Below are positions 26,555 through 36,134 of a stretch of 64,000 nucleotides of DNA, piece by piece. Made by a program: the position numbers and the translations under genes. The stretch spans positions 186,001-250,000 of the forward strand of contig NZ_JAHCKL010000004.1 in the NCBI RefSeq assembly GCF_026125785.1, written 5' to 3'. Source of the stretch: Hydrogenophaga sp. Lineage in GTDB: Bacteria > Pseudomonadota > Gammaproteobacteria > Burkholderiales > Burkholderiaceae_C. Position 1 is the stretch's first letter, and each line of letters opens with the position of its first letter. Below the pieces are notes generated by a model. It had not been told where the DNA came from. It searched no databases and was given only the letters and a program-made list of their open reading frames with translations.

Positions 26555-29422
26555 ATGTCCGACGATACGACCACCGACTACCGCAGCACCCTCAACCTGC
26601 CCGACACGCCCTTCCCCATGCGCGGCGACCTGCCCAAGCGCGAGCCGGGCTGGGTGGCGGCCTGGAACGGCGAGGGCCTGTACCAGCGCCTGCGCGTGGC
26701 ACGTGCCGGCGCCCCGCTGTTCGTGCTGCACGACGGCCCGCCGTACGCCAATGGCCAGATCCACATGGGCCATGCGGTCAACAAGGTGCTCAAGGACATG
26801 ATCGTCAAGAGCCGCCAACTGGCCGGCTTCGACGCCCAGTACATCCCCGGCTGGGACTGCCATGGCCTGCCGATCGAGAACGCGATCGAGAAGAAGCACG
26901 GCCGCAATCTCAGCCGCGACGACATGCAGGCCAGGAGCCGCGCCTATGCGACGGAACAGATCGGCCTGCAGCGCGAGGACTTCAAGCGCCTGGGCATTCT
27001 GGGTGACTGGGAGCGCCCCTACCGCACGATGGATTTCGCCAACGAGGCGGGCGAAATACGCGCCTTCAAGCGCGTGATCGAGCGCGGCTTCGTCTACCGC
27101 GGCCTCAAGCCGGTCTATTGGTGTTTCGACTGCGGCTCCTCGCTGGCCGAATTCGAGATCGAGTACGCGGACAAGAAGAGCGACACACTGGACGTGGCAT
27201 TCGAAACCGACGACGGCGCCCGGCTGGCCGCCGCCTTCGGCCTGCAGGGCTTGCCCGAAGGGCGCAGCGCCTTCGCCGTGATCTGGACCACCACGGCCTG
27301 GACCATCCCGGCCAACCAGGCGCTCAACGCCCACCCGGAGCTGTCCTACGCATTGGTGGACACGCCGCGGGGCGTGCTGCTGCTGGCCGAGTCGCTGGTG
27401 GACAAATGCCTGGAGCGCTTCCAGCTCGAAGGCCGCGTCCTGGCCACCGCCAAGGGCGAAGTGCTGCGCGGCCTGAACTTCCGCCACCCGCTGTACGACG
27501 CCGATGCCGGCTACCGGCGCCTGTCACCGATGTACCTGGCCGACTACGTGAGCGACAGCGACGGCACCGGCATCGTGCATTCCGCGCCGGCCTATGGCCT
27601 GGACGACTTCAACTCCTGCGTGGCCAATGGTCTGGCCTACGACCAGATCCTCAACCCGGTGCAGGGCAATGGCACCTATGCGGCCGACTTCCCGCTGTTC
27701 GGCGGGCTGCACATCTGGAAAGCCGTGCCCACCATCCTGGCCGCGCTCAAGGCCGCCGGCCGCCTGCTGGCCACCCAGGGCATCACCCACAGCTACCCGC
27801 ACTGCTGGCGCCACAAGACGCCGGTGATCTACCGCGCGGCCGCGCAGTGGTTCATCCGCATGGACGAAGGCGAAGGTGTCTTCACCAAGGACAAGGCGCC
27901 GCGCACGCTGCGCCAGACCGCGCTGGAGGCGATCGAGCACACCCACTTCTTCCCCGAGAACGGCAAGGCGCGCCTGCACGACATGATCGCCAACCGCCCC
28001 GACTGGTGCATCTCGCGCCAGCGCAGCTGGGGCGTGCCCATCCCCTTCTTCCTGCACAAGGACAGCGGCGAACTGCACCCGCGCACCATGGAGATCCTCG
28101 ACCAGGCGGCCGACATCGTGGAGAAGGGCGGCATCGAGGCCTGGAGCCGCGTGACCGCCGAGGAGATTCTCGGCCCGCAGGATGCACCCAGCTACACCAA
28201 GAGCCAGGACATACTGGAGGTCTGGTTCGACTCGGGCTCGACCTTCGAGCATGTGCTGCGCGGCAGCCACGCCACGGCCTATGCCAACGGCGCTTTCCAC
28301 CAGGAGGGCCCGGAGGCCGACCTGTACCTCGAAGGCCACGACCAGCACCGCGGCTGGTTCCACTCCTCGCTGCTCCTGGGCTGCGCGCTGCACGACCGCG
28401 CGCCCTACCGCGGCCTGCTCACGCACGGCTTCACCGTGGACAGCCAGGGCCGCAAGATGAGCAAGTCCCTGGGCAACGGCATCGACCCGCAGGACGTGAC
28501 GAAGAAGCTCGGCGCCGAGATCATCCGCCTGTGGGTGGCCGCCAGCGACTACTCGGGCGACATCGCCGGTGACGACAAGATCCTCGCGCGCGTGGTCGAT
28601 GCCTACCGGCGCATCCGCAACACGCTGCGCTTCCTGCTGGCCAACATCAGCGACTTCGATGCCGAGAAAGATGCGGTTCCGCACGACCAGATGCTGGAGA
28701 TCGACCGCTACGCCCTGGCGCGCGCCGCCGAGTTCCAGGCCGAGATCCTGGCCCACTACAAGGTCTACGAGTTCCACCCGGTGGTGGCCAAGCTGCAGGT
28801 GTACTGCTCGGAGGACCTGGGCGCGTTCTACCTCGACGTGCTCAAGGACCGGCTCTACACCACGGCCCCCGGCAGCCTGGCACGGCGCAGCGCGCAGACC
28901 GCGCTGCACCAGATCACCCATGCCATGCTACGCTGGATGGCGCCCTTCCTGAGCTTCACCGCCGAGGAAGCCTGGCCGGTCATCGCGGGTGCGCGCAACC
29001 AGGGCTCGATCTTCTTCGAGACCTTCGCCGAACTGCCCAGTCCCAACGAGGCTCTGCTGGCGAAATGGGCGCGCATCTGCGAGGTCCGCGAGCTGGTCAA
29101 CAAGGAAATCGAGACGGTGCGCGGCACGGGCCAGGTGGGTTCATCCCTGCAGGCCACGGTGCGACTGAGCGCGCCACCGGAAGACCATGCGCTGCTGGCC
29201 AGCCTGGGCGAGGACCTCAAGTTCGTGCTCATCGTCTCCGCCGTGGAGCTGCAGGCGGGCGGCGATACGCTGGCCGTGCAGGTCACTCCTGCCACCGCCC
29301 CCAAGTGCGAGCGCTGCTGGCACTACCGCGAAGAGGTGGGCCAGGACGCGGCGCATCCGACGCTGTGCGGCCGCTGCACCAGCAACCTGTTTGGCGCGGG
29401 TGAAACCCGTGCCGTGGCCTGA
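26555..29422 (+). CDS. ileS: Isoleucyl-tRNA synthetase
   Basis: Class I synthetase of 955 residues that charges tRNA-Ile. It has the [15 protein letters not shown] (HIGH) motif near residue 60, a large editing domain ([13 protein letters not shown]), [15 protein letters not shown] (KMSKS) near residue 635, and a C-terminal zinc module CERCWHY...CGRCTSNL. The length is normal for the bacterial zinc-containing form. The ATG beginning MSDDTTTD was preferred; the frame upstream runs into the REP element. It precedes lspA by 2 bases and is probably co-transcribed with it. Confidence 0.96.
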   Translation: MSDDTTTDYRSTLNLPDTPFPMRGDLPKREPGWVAAWNGEGLYQRLRVARAGAPLFVLHDGPPYANGQIHMGHAVNKVLKDMIVKSRQLAGFDAQYIPGWDCHGLPIENAIEKKHGRNLSRDDMQARSRAYATEQIGLQREDFKRLGILGDWERPYRTMDFANEAGEIRAFKRVIERGFVYRGLKPVYWCFDCGSSLAEFEIEYADKKSDTLDVAFETDDGARLAAAFGLQGLPEGRSAFAVIWTTTAWTIPANQALNAHPELSYALVDTPRGVLLLAESLVDKCLERFQLEGRVLATAKGEVLRGLNFRHPLYDADAGYRRLSPMYLADYVSDSDGTGIVHSAPAYGLDDFNSCVANGLAYDQILNPVQGNGTYAADFPLFGGLHIWKAVPTILAALKAAGRLLATQGITHSYPHCWRHKTPVIYRAAAQWFIRMDEGEGVFTKDKAPRTLRQTALEAIEHTHFFPENGKARLHDMIANRPDWCISRQRSWGVPIPFFLHKDSGELHPRTMEILDQAADIVEKGGIEAWSRVTAEEILGPQDAPSYTKSQDILEVWFDSGSTFEHVLRGSHATAYANGAFHQEGPEADLYLEGHDQHRGWFHSSLLLGCALHDRAPYRGLLTHGFTVDSQGRKMSKSLGNGIDPQDVTKKLGAEIIRLWVAASDYSGDIAGDDKILARVVDAYRRIRNTLRFLLANISDFDAEKDAVPHDQMLEIDRYALARAAEFQAEILAHYKVYEFHPVVAKLQVYCSEDLGAFYLDVLKDRLYTTAPGSLARRSAQTALHQITHAMLRWMAPFLSFTAEEAWPVIAGARNQGSIFFETFAELPSPNEALLAKWARICEVRELVNKEIETVRGTGQVGSSLQATVRLSAPPEDHALLASLGEDLKFVLIVSAVELQAGGDTLAVQVTPATAPKCERCWHYREEVGQDAAHPTLCGRCTSNLFGAGETRAVA

Positions 29423-29424
29423 GC

Positions 29425-29940
29425 ATGGACGGCACCGCCAACTCCGGACGCCTCTGGCCCTGGCTCGCCCTGGCGGCGCTGGTGCTGCTGGCCGACCAGC
29501 TCAGCAAGCAGATCATCCTGGCCACCTACCAGCTCGGCGACAGCACCTACGTCACCGGCTTCTTCAACGTCGTGCGCGTGCACAACACCGGCGCGGCTTT
29601 CTCCTTCCTGGCCGGGGCCGGGGGCTGGCAACGCTGGTTCTTCACCGCCGTGGGCGTGGGGGCTGCGGTCTTCATCGTCTGGATGCTGCGCTCACACTCA
29701 GGGCAGAAGCTGTTTGGCTTCGCACTCGCCTGCATCCTGGGCGGTGCGCTGGGCAACGTGATCGACCGCCTCTGGCACGGCTACGTGGTGGACTGGCTGG
29801 ACTTCCACTGGCCATTCCTGGCCGGCATGTTCCCCGGCGGGCACTTTCCGTCGTTCAACCTCGCGGACGTGGGCATCTCCGTTGGCGCGGCGGCGTTGAT
29901 CCTGGACGAGATCCTGCGCGTGCGCCGCAACCGCCGCTGA
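29425..29940 (+). CDS. lspA: Lipoprotein signal peptidase (signal peptidase II)
   Basis: Inner-membrane aspartyl protease of 171 residues that cleaves prolipoprotein signal peptides. It has four hydrophobic segments and both catalytic aspartates in conserved blocks: [15 protein letters not shown] and [15 protein letters not shown]. The conserved DQLSKQ near the N-terminus and [10 protein letters not shown] are present. It starts 2 bases after the ileS stop. A GC-rich stem-loop follows the gene. Confidence 0.96.
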   Translation: MDGTANSGRLWPWLALAALVLLADQLSKQIILATYQLGDSTYVTGFFNVVRVHNTGAAFSFLAGAGGWQRWFFTAVGVGAAVFIVWMLRSHSGQKLFGFALACILGGALGNVIDRLWHGYVVDWLDFHWPFLAGMFPGGHFPSFNLADVGISVGAAALILDEILRVRRNRR

Positions 29941-29947
29941 AACCCTG

Positions 29948-29966
29948 GCGGACCCCGTGGGTCCGC
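29948..29966. terminator. GC-rich stem-loop after lspA
   Basis: GCGGACCC, loop CGT, GGGTCCGC form a perfect eight-pair hairpin 8 bases after the lspA stop. No T-run follows, so it may slow polymerase or protect the 3' end rather than terminate strongly. A TATAGT -10-like box (29995-30000) for the next gene follows. Confidence 0.5.
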
Positions 29967-30010
29967 GAGGCCTGCGAGGCCCACGCGCCGCGCGTATAGT
30001 TTCGAGGCTC

Positions 30011-31681
30011 ATGAAGCATCTTCTGGATCTCCTGGCCGCCGTGGCCTTGCTGGTGTGGGGCACGCATCTGGTGCGAACCGGCGTGCTGCGCGTCTTCGGC
30101 AGCAACCTGCGCCAGATCCTGGCCACCAGCACGGGCAACCGGTTCGCCGCCGCCCTCTCGGGCCTGGGCGTGACCGCCCTGGTGCAGTCCAGCACCGCCA
30201 CCGCGCTGATCACGGGCTCGTTCGTCGGCCGCGGCCTGATCGCCCTGCCGGCAGCCCTCGCGGTGATGCTGGGGGCGGACATAGGCACCAGCTTGATGGC
30301 GGTGGTCTTCCATTTCGACCTCTCCTGGCTCTCACCGCTGTTCATCTTCATCGGTGTCACGCTCTTCATCTCGCGCCAGGGCACGCAGGTGGGCGATGTC
30401 GGCCGCGTGCTGATCGGCCTGGGGTTGATGCTGCTGGCGCTGCGCCTGGTCTCGGTGTCCACCAGTGTGCTGACGCAGAACCCCGCGGTGCAATTCATGC
30501 TGGAGTCGCTCGGCAGCGATCTGCTGCTGGAAATCCTGGTGGGCGCCACGCTGGCGGTGCTGTCCTACTCAAGCCTGGCGGTGGTGCTGTTGTCGGCCAC
30601 GCTGGCGCTGCAGGTGGTGGGGCTGGACGTGGCGCTGGGTCTGGTGCTCGGCGCCAACCTGGGCAGCGGCATGCTCGCGGTCATCACCACCGCGCGCTCG
30701 GGCCTGGCCACGCGGCAGGTGCCACTGGGCAACCTGCTGTTCAAGTTGCTGGGCGTGCTCGTCGCGCCGCTGCTGATCCCGTTCTGGCTGCGGCTGGTGC
30801 AGCCCCTCATACAGGACCCGGCCACGCTCACGGTGCTGTTCCACCTGAGCTTCAACCTGATGGTGGGCCTGGTGTTCATCGGCCTGACCCGCCCCGTGGC
30901 GGCGCTGGTGAACCGCCTCCTGCCGTTGCAGCCGGGTGGCGGCCCGCTGGACCGGCCCAACCACCTCGACCCCTCCGCGCTGGCCACGCCTTCTCTGGCC
31001 ATCTCCTGCGCGGCGCGCGAGGCCATGCACCAGGCCGACGTGGTGGAGACCATGCTGCGTGGCGTGGTCACGGTGATCCGCAACAACGACGCCAAGCTCT
31101 CGCAGGACCTGCGCAAGCTCGACGACACGGTCGACGGCCTGTACTCGTCGATCAAGTACTACCTCACCAAGATCTCGCGCCAGCAGCTCAGCGAAGAAGA
31201 GAGCCGGCGCTGGACGGACATCATCAGCTTCACCATCAACATGGAGCAGATCGGCGACACCGTCGAGCGCGTGCTGCTGGACATCGAGGACAAGAAGATC
31301 CGCAAAGGCCGGGATTTTTCCGAGGCCGGCATGGCCGAGATCACCGAGCTGCACACACGCCTGATCGACAACCTGCGCCTGGGCATGAGCGTCTTCCTCA
31401 ACGGCAACGTGCGCGACGCTCAGCGGCTTCTGGAGGAAAAGGTGCGGTTCCGGGACATGGAGCGCGAGTACGCGGCCACCCACCTGGACCGTCTTTCGGA
31501 CAAGAGTCCGCAGAGCATAGACACGAGCGCGCTGCACCTGGACCTGATCAGCGACCTCAAGCGGATCAACTCGCACATCTGCTCCATCGCCTACCCCATC
31601 CTGGACTCCGCCGGCGTGCTGGCGCCCAGCCGGCTGCGTGCCCAGGCCGCAGGTCCGGTGGCGGGCGGCGATCACCCCTGA
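30011..31681 (+). CDS. Na/Pi-cotransporter family protein with PhoU-like C-terminal domain
   Basis: Inner-membrane protein of 556 residues resembling NptA/YjbB-type sodium-phosphate cotransporters. It has two inverted repeats of the Na/Pi-cotransport domain with the QSSTATALITGSF motif in the first (near residue 60) and a degenerate YSSLAVVLLSATLAL in the second, with about nine membrane segments to residue 320. A cytoplasmic helical region from 340 onwards (MHQADVVETMLRGVV...EQIGDTVERVLLDIEDKK) resembles PhoU. Phosphate export or import is likely but not proven. The ATG was chosen at MKHLLDLL, with GAGG just upstream. Confidence 0.85.
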   Translation: MKHLLDLLAAVALLVWGTHLVRTGVLRVFGSNLRQILATSTGNRFAAALSGLGVTALVQSSTATALITGSFVGRGLIALPAALAVMLGADIGTSLMAVVFHFDLSWLSPLFIFIGVTLFISRQGTQVGDVGRVLIGLGLMLLALRLVSVSTSVLTQNPAVQFMLESLGSDLLLEILVGATLAVLSYSSLAVVLLSATLALQVVGLDVALGLVLGANLGSGMLAVITTARSGLATRQVPLGNLLFKLLGVLVAPLLIPFWLRLVQPLIQDPATLTVLFHLSFNLMVGLVFIGLTRPVAALVNRLLPLQPGGGPLDRPNHLDPSALATPSLAISCAAREAMHQADVVETMLRGVVTVIRNNDAKLSQDLRKLDDTVDGLYSSIKYYLTKISRQQLSEEESRRWTDIISFTINMEQIGDTVERVLLDIEDKKIRKGRDFSEAGMAEITELHTRLIDNLRLGMSVFLNGNVRDAQRLLEEKVRFRDMEREYAATHLDRLSDKSPQSIDTSALHLDLISDLKRINSHICSIAYPILDSAGVLAPSRLRAQAAGPVAGGDHP

Positions 31682-31756
31682 GCGGGACCGCGGCACAGCC
31701 CCTGTGCTACCCTGGCGGGCCGTCCCGAGGGACGCGCCAAGCCACAGGAGACCACC

Positions 31757-32905
31757 ATGCCCGGACTGCTGCCCCACGTCGATCCCGACGGCCTGCTCGA
31801 ATTCTCGGTCGTCTACACCGACCGCGCACTCAACCACATGTCGCGCCGCTTTCAAGGCGTGATGACCGACATCTCCACCATGCTCAAGCGCGTCTACGGC
31901 GCGCGCTCGGCCGTGCTGGTACCCGGCAGCGGCACTTTCGGCATGGAGTCGGTGGCGCGCCAGTTCGCCCACGGCAAGCACGTGCTGGTGATCCGCAACG
32001 GCTGGTTCAGCTACCGCTGGACGCAGATCTTCGACATGGGCGCCATACCCTCCAGCCACACCGTCATGAAGGCGCGCCGCGCGGGCACATCCGCCCAGGC
32101 CCCATGGACGCCCGCTCCCATCGCGGAGGTGGTGGAAACCATCGCCCGTGAAAAACCTGCGCTGGTGTTCGCGCCGCACGTGGAGACCGCTGCCGGCATG
32201 ATGCTGCCTGACGACTACCTGCGTGCCGTGGCCGATGCCGTGCATGCGGTCGGCGGACTCTTCGTGCTGGACTGCATCGCATCCGGCGCCATGTGGGTGG
32301 ACATGCAGGCCACCGGTGTGGACATTCTCATCAGCGCACCGCAGAAGGGCTGGAGCAGCTCGCCGTGCTGCGCCATGGTCATGCTCAGCGAACGCGCCCG
32401 CGCCGCCATCGACGCCACCCAGAGCACCACCTTCGCCATGGACCTGAAGAAGTGGCTGCAGATCATGGAGACCTACGAAGGTGGCGGCCATGCCTACCAC
32501 AGCACCCTGCCCACCGATGCCCTGCAGCGGCTGCGCGACACCATGAAGGAAACCGAGGCCTATGGCTTCGAACGGGTGCGCCAGGAGCAGATCGCCCTGG
32601 GAGGCCAGGTCCGCGCGCTGCTGGAACGCCACGGTTTTCCCAGCGTGGCCGCCAAAGGCTTCCAGGCCCCGGGTGTGGTGGTGAGCTACACCACGGATGC
32701 GGACATCCAGTCCAGCAAGAAGTTTCTCGCCGCCGGCTTGCAGACGGCCGCCGGCGTGCCGCTGCAGTGCGACGAGGGTGCGGACTTCAAGACCTTCCGC
32801 ATCGGGCTGTTCGGGCTGGACAAGTGGCACGACGTGCCCGGCACGCTGCGGCACCTGGAGCGCGCACTGGCCGAGGTCGCGCCCGGGGTGGCACAGCCAG
32901 CCTGA
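31757..32905 (+). CDS. Class V aminotransferase (alanine-glyoxylate/serine-glyoxylate type)
   Basis: PLP-dependent enzyme of 382 residues. The cofactor lysine is K197 in SAPQKGWSSSPCC, preceded by the PLP-binding DCIASGAMWVDM. The N-terminal GSGTFGMESVARQF is the phosphate-binding loop of the family. Members transfer amino groups from alanine, serine or related donors to glyoxylate or other oxoacids; the donor here is unknown. It stands alone, ahead of the catabolic region, with an AGGAGA ribosome binding site 7 bases upstream. It converges on the SnoaL-like gene with 12 bases between stops. Confidence 0.9.
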   Translation: MPGLLPHVDPDGLLEFSVVYTDRALNHMSRRFQGVMTDISTMLKRVYGARSAVLVPGSGTFGMESVARQFAHGKHVLVIRNGWFSYRWTQIFDMGAIPSSHTVMKARRAGTSAQAPWTPAPIAEVVETIAREKPALVFAPHVETAAGMMLPDDYLRAVADAVHAVGGLFVLDCIASGAMWVDMQATGVDILISAPQKGWSSSPCCAMVMLSERARAAIDATQSTTFAMDLKKWLQIMETYEGGGHAYHSTLPTDALQRLRDTMKETEAYGFERVRQEQIALGGQVRALLERHGFPSVAAKGFQAPGVVVSYTTDADIQSSKKFLAAGLQTAAGVPLQCDEGADFKTFRIGLFGLDKWHDVPGTLRHLERALAEVAPGVAQPA

Positions 32906-32917
32906 ACGCCGTAGGCC

Positions 32918-33487
32918 TCAGGCCAGGCCCAGCGCCTTGCGCTCCCGGAACACGAAGTCTTCCTGGTTGCGCTGCCCGGACTCCCAGCCCGGCACCGGCT
33001 TGGGCGCGTCGGGCGGCACCGGCACCACCTGCTTCCAGTCGGCCACCAGGGTGCGTTTGAGAATGCGCCACTCGCCGTTGCGCCGCTCGAAGCGGTCCAC
33101 GTAGCGCGAGCTGGTCAGCAGGTCCATGGCGCCGTCGGGCGCTTTGCCTCCCGCGAGCTGGGCCAGCGCCTGCGCGGCCTCTTTCGGGTACCGCTGCGTG
33201 GTGCGCACATAGCTCTCGACCAGCGCCAGATCGGGGCCGGCGAATTCGATCAGCATGTTGCTCACGGCGTGCATGGAGAACGGGATGTCACGGTGCCGGT
33301 TGCGGATCCAGTCCATCAGGCCGTCCACGCCGCCGTTGTAGGCGCCGTGGATGTCCACCGCATCCGGGTGGAACGCGGTCTTCATCAGCTCGAAGTCCAG
33401 CCGGTCCACGCTGCGGCACCAGCGGTACATGCAGTCCTGGATCTGCATCCGGTCCGCGATGCGTTCAGGTGAGTAATCGTTGTTCAT
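32918..33487 (-). CDS. SnoaL-like/NTF2-fold protein (first of two)
   Basis: 189-residue protein of the NTF2-like superfamily, which includes dehydratases, isomerases and ring-hydroxylating dioxygenase small subunits. The N-terminal IQDCMYRWCRSVDRLDFELM followed by FHPDAVDIHGAY is the SnoaL-type start, and RYVDRFERRNGEWRILKRTL is the typical last strand pair. No dioxygenase alpha subunit is nearby, so a lyase or isomerase is more likely. It is the last gene of the minus-strand nitroreductase/thiolase-like/DUF35/Bug unit. A similar protein is encoded at 40388, in the opposite direction, under the same type of operator. Confidence 0.8.
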   Translation of the reverse strand: MNNDYSPERIADRMQIQDCMYRWCRSVDRLDFELMKTAFHPDAVDIHGAYNGGVDGLMDWIRNRHRDIPFSMHAVSNMLIEFAGPDLALVESYVRTTQRYPKEAAQALAQLAGGKAPDGAMDLLTSSRYVDRFERRNGEWRILKRTLVADWKQVVPVPPDAPKPVPGWESGQRNQEDFVFRERKALGLA

Positions 33488-33536
33488 TGAGAAGCTTCTT
33501 GGTCCATGCGTGCGCCCATGGGGCGCGAGAAGTGGC

Positions 33537-34505
33537 TCACTCCGGTTGCAGGTTGGCCTGCTGCATCACCTTCGTCCAGATCGTCTGGTCGTTGGCCCAC
33601 ATGTCGGCAAACGCCTTCGCTGGGCTGGGCTTGGGCGTCATTCCCAGGCCGGCCAGCTTGGTCTGCAAGGCTGGTTCGGACACGGCCTGGTTCACCGCGC
33701 CATTGAGGCGTGCCAGCACGTCGGCCGGTGTACCGGCCGGTGCGGCCAGGCCAAACCAGGCCAGCACGTTGAAACCCGGCAGCGTTTCCGCGATGGCGGG
33801 GATATTGGGCAGCAGCGGGCTGCGCTGCGGAGAGGTCACGCCCAGCATCTTCAGGCGACCGGTGGCCACCAGCCCGTTGATGGCGTCGGATGGCGTGGTG
33901 ATGACCATCTTCACCTCGCCGGTCAGCGCGGCATTGGTGGCCTGAGACGAGCCCTGGTAGGGCACGTAGACCATCTCCAGGCCGGCCATCTGGTTGAACA
34001 GTTCGTTGGTGAGGTGGCCCAGCGAGCCGCGACCGGCCGAGGCGTATTCCAGACCGCGCGGGCGTGCCTTGGCGTAGGCGATCAGTTCGGCCACGTTGTT
34101 GGCGGGGATGACCGGGTTGGTGAGCAGCACCATGGGCGTGGTGGCGACCAGGGCCACCGAGGCGAAGTCCTTGATCGGGTCGTAGCCGGCGTTCTTGCGC
34201 ATGAGCGCGGTGGTCACCGTGGAGTTGCCGACCTGCAGCAGCGTATGGCCGTCGGGTGCGGCGTTCTTGACGTACTGGGTCCCCACGGTACCGCCCGCGC
34301 CCAGGCGGTTCTCCACCACGATGGGCTGGCCCAGGAGCCGCTGCAGCGGCTCCTGGAGGTTGCGGCAAAGCACGTCACCGGTGCCGCCTGCGGCGAAGGG
34401 CACGACCAGATGGACCTGCTTGCTGGGAAAGCCCTGCCCCCAGGCGGCACCCAGAGGCAGGGTCGAAAGGGCGGATGCGCCCAGCAGATGGCGTCGGGAA
34501 ATCAT
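33537..34505 (-). CDS. Bug-family (TTT) substrate-binding protein
   Basis: Periplasmic carboxylate receptor of 322 residues with an N-terminal RR-containing signal (SRRHLLGASALSTLPLGAAWG) of Tat or Sec type. Family features are VVPFAAGGTGDVLCR (first ligand loop), VVENRLGAGGTVGTQYV, the VYVPYQGSSQA loop and the VTSPQRSPLLPNIPAIAE block. It sits in the operon with the thiolase-like protein and DUF35 protein, suggesting capture of that pathway's substrate. The transporter subunits TctA/TctB are not nearby. Confidence 0.92.
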   Translation of the reverse strand: MISRRHLLGASALSTLPLGAAWGQGFPSKQVHLVVPFAAGGTGDVLCRNLQEPLQRLLGQPIVVENRLGAGGTVGTQYVKNAAPDGHTLLQVGNSTVTTALMRKNAGYDPIKDFASVALVATTPMVLLTNPVIPANNVAELIAYAKARPRGLEYASAGRGSLGHLTNELFNQMAGLEMVYVPYQGSSQATNAALTGEVKMVITTPSDAINGLVATGRLKMLGVTSPQRSPLLPNIPAIAETLPGFNVLAWFGLAAPAGTPADVLARLNGAVNQAVSEPALQTKLAGLGMTPKPSPAKAFADMWANDQTIWTKVMQQANLQPE

Positions 34506-34532
34506 GCTTGTCTCCTGTGTTTGACTTGAGCT

Positions 34533-34943
34533 TCAAAGTGGGCCGGCGCTGCCGCCGACTGGTCGGAATGCGGGAAAGGACAGCGCCTGGCCGTCCTCCT
34601 CCCAGGTGATCTCCACCGCCTGGCCGATGGCCAGTTGTTCGCAAGGCGCGAGCACACGCGCCAGCATGCGCGGCCCCTCCTCCAGTTGCACCAGCGCCAG
34701 CGCGTACGGCACCCGCTCGGCCAGCGCGGGCGGTGCCACGCGGCTTTGGGTGAGCGCCAGAATGCTGCCGCGCCCGCTGGCCTGGCGCCATTGCACGCCG
34801 GCCTCGCTGTAGAGGCTCAGCGGGCGGGGGTAGAACTGTGCGCGGCCGCTCGCGGCGTCCACTTGCAGCATCAGGCGGCGCTCGCGCACGCCTTGCCAGA
34901 ACGGTTCGGCCACGTCGCTGGTGTCGATGTGCTGCGGGTTCAA
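34533..34943 (-). CDS. DUF35 OB-fold protein, zinc-ribbon cysteines lost
   Basis: 136-residue partner-type protein of the DUF35 family, which usually pairs an N-terminal zinc ribbon with an OB fold and binds thiolase-like enzymes. The OB part is clear (GRGSILALTQSRVAPPALAE, VLAPCEQLAIGQAVEITWEED). The ribbon segment LMLQVDAASGRAQFYPRPLS has no cysteine where the family has C-x2-C...C-x2-C, so zinc binding is unlikely. The start is a TTG that overlaps the TGA of the thiolase-like gene (TTGA), implying tight translational coupling and equal amounts of the two proteins. No other start fits. Confidence 0.85.
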   Translation of the reverse strand: MNPQHIDTSDVAEPFWQGVRERRLMLQVDAASGRAQFYPRPLSLYSEAGVQWRQASGRGSILALTQSRVAPPALAERVPYALALVQLEEGPRMLARVLAPCEQLAIGQAVEITWEEDGQALSFPAFRPVGGSAGPL

Positions 34944-36124
34944 GATCCACGCTCCAGCAGCATCACGCTGCTCGTGCCCCAGTTGCGGGCGTAGGGAATC
35001 ACGCCAATGCCGCTGAGCATGGCGTTGCCGTGGCGCTTCACCTGGCGCGCGCCGGCCTCGCCGAACATCTGGCGCAGGCATTCCACCAGGTTCACGCCGC
35101 CACCGGCCAGGCCGGGCTGGCCGGCGGATATCTGGCCGCCTCCGGTGTTCAGTGGCAGTTCGCCGTCGTAGGCCATGTCGTGCGAGAGCACGAAGTCGCC
35201 GCCCTCGCCCGGCCCGCAGAAACCGGTCTGCTCCAGTTGCAGGATGAGCGCGATGAGAAAGTCGTCGTACCAGTGCAGCATGTGCACGTCGCGCGGCGTC
35301 ATGCCGGCGGCCTTGAAAGCACGTGGGCCGACCTCGTTGAAGCCGCTGCGCAAGAGGTCCGCGCCCTGCTCTTCCCGGGGGTCGAAGTTGATGCGCTCGG
35401 CATACGCGATGGGGTGCACCATGTGCTCGAAGCCCAGTTCACGTGCCTTGCGCGTGGACATCACCAGCACCGCGCTGGCGCCGTCGCAGCGCATCACGCA
35501 GTCCAGGATGCGCAGCGGGTCGGAGACGATCTTCGATTCCAGGTAGTCGCGTTCGGTCAGCGGTTTGCGCAGCACTTCGCAGGCGTTGTCGTTGAGCAGC
35601 GCGCCACGCCGCTGCGTCACGGCCAGCCGCGCCAGAGCCTCGTGCGGCAGGCCATGGCGCTGGTCGTACACCGAACTCAGCAGCGCGAACGCGCTCAGCG
35701 GCCCCGCGTAACCGGCGGGATCGCAGAACTCGGTGCGATGGCCCGACTGCACGGTGCGGTCCTGGGTGGACACGGCGTCGGCCGCCAGGCAGAGCACGAT
35801 CTCGCACTGCCCGGCCTCGATGGCCATGCCCGCGCGAATGAGGTTGCCCCCCGAGGAAGCACCGCCGATGTCGGTGGACTGGCACCAGGACACCGACAGG
35901 CCCAGGCCTTCGGCCAGCAGGTTGCTGTAGAAAGGATTGCCCGCTTCCGACATCGCCAGCGTGGTGGCGAAGCCGTCGATCTGGTGGCGTTCGATGCCGG
36001 TTTTCGCCAGCAGCGCGGCCACCGCCTCACCGGCCAGCGAGAGCGCGCTGCGGCCGCTGTGGCGCACCAGCTTGGTCTCGGCGTACCCGACGATGGCCAG
36101 CTCGCGCCGCTGCAGGAAGTTCAT
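34940..36124 (-). CDS. Thiolase-like (SCP2-type) protein lacking thiolase catalytic residues
   Basis: 394-residue thiolase-fold protein. The nucleophile motif CASG is replaced by GGASSG (residues 87-92), and the GHP histidine motif by GQP in NTGGGQISAGQPGLAGG. It should therefore not catalyse a normal thiolase reaction. This pattern, together with an adjoining DUF35 gene, matches Ltp2-type enzymes that act as retro-aldolases on beta-hydroxyacyl-CoA in steroid side-chain breakdown. A similar C-C cleaving role is inferred here; the substrate is unknown. It lies 10 bases after the nitroreductase gene and is translationally coupled to DUF35. Confidence 0.85.
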   Translation of the reverse strand: MNFLQRRELAIVGYAETKLVRHSGRSALSLAGEAVAALLAKTGIERHQIDGFATTLAMSEAGNPFYSNLLAEGLGLSVSWCQSTDIGGASSGGNLIRAGMAIEAGQCEIVLCLAADAVSTQDRTVQSGHRTEFCDPAGYAGPLSAFALLSSVYDQRHGLPHEALARLAVTQRRGALLNDNACEVLRKPLTERDYLESKIVSDPLRILDCVMRCDGASAVLVMSTRKARELGFEHMVHPIAYAERINFDPREEQGADLLRSGFNEVGPRAFKAAGMTPRDVHMLHWYDDFLIALILQLEQTGFCGPGEGGDFVLSHDMAYDGELPLNTGGGQISAGQPGLAGGGVNLVECLRQMFGEAGARQVKRHGNAMLSGIGVIPYARNWGTSSVMLLERGS

Positions 36125-36134
36125 CGCCGGAACC

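Noticed and set aside
34940-36124. Annotation as acetyl-CoA acetyltransferase
   Set aside because: The catalytic Cys and the GHP His are absent, so the label would be misleading.
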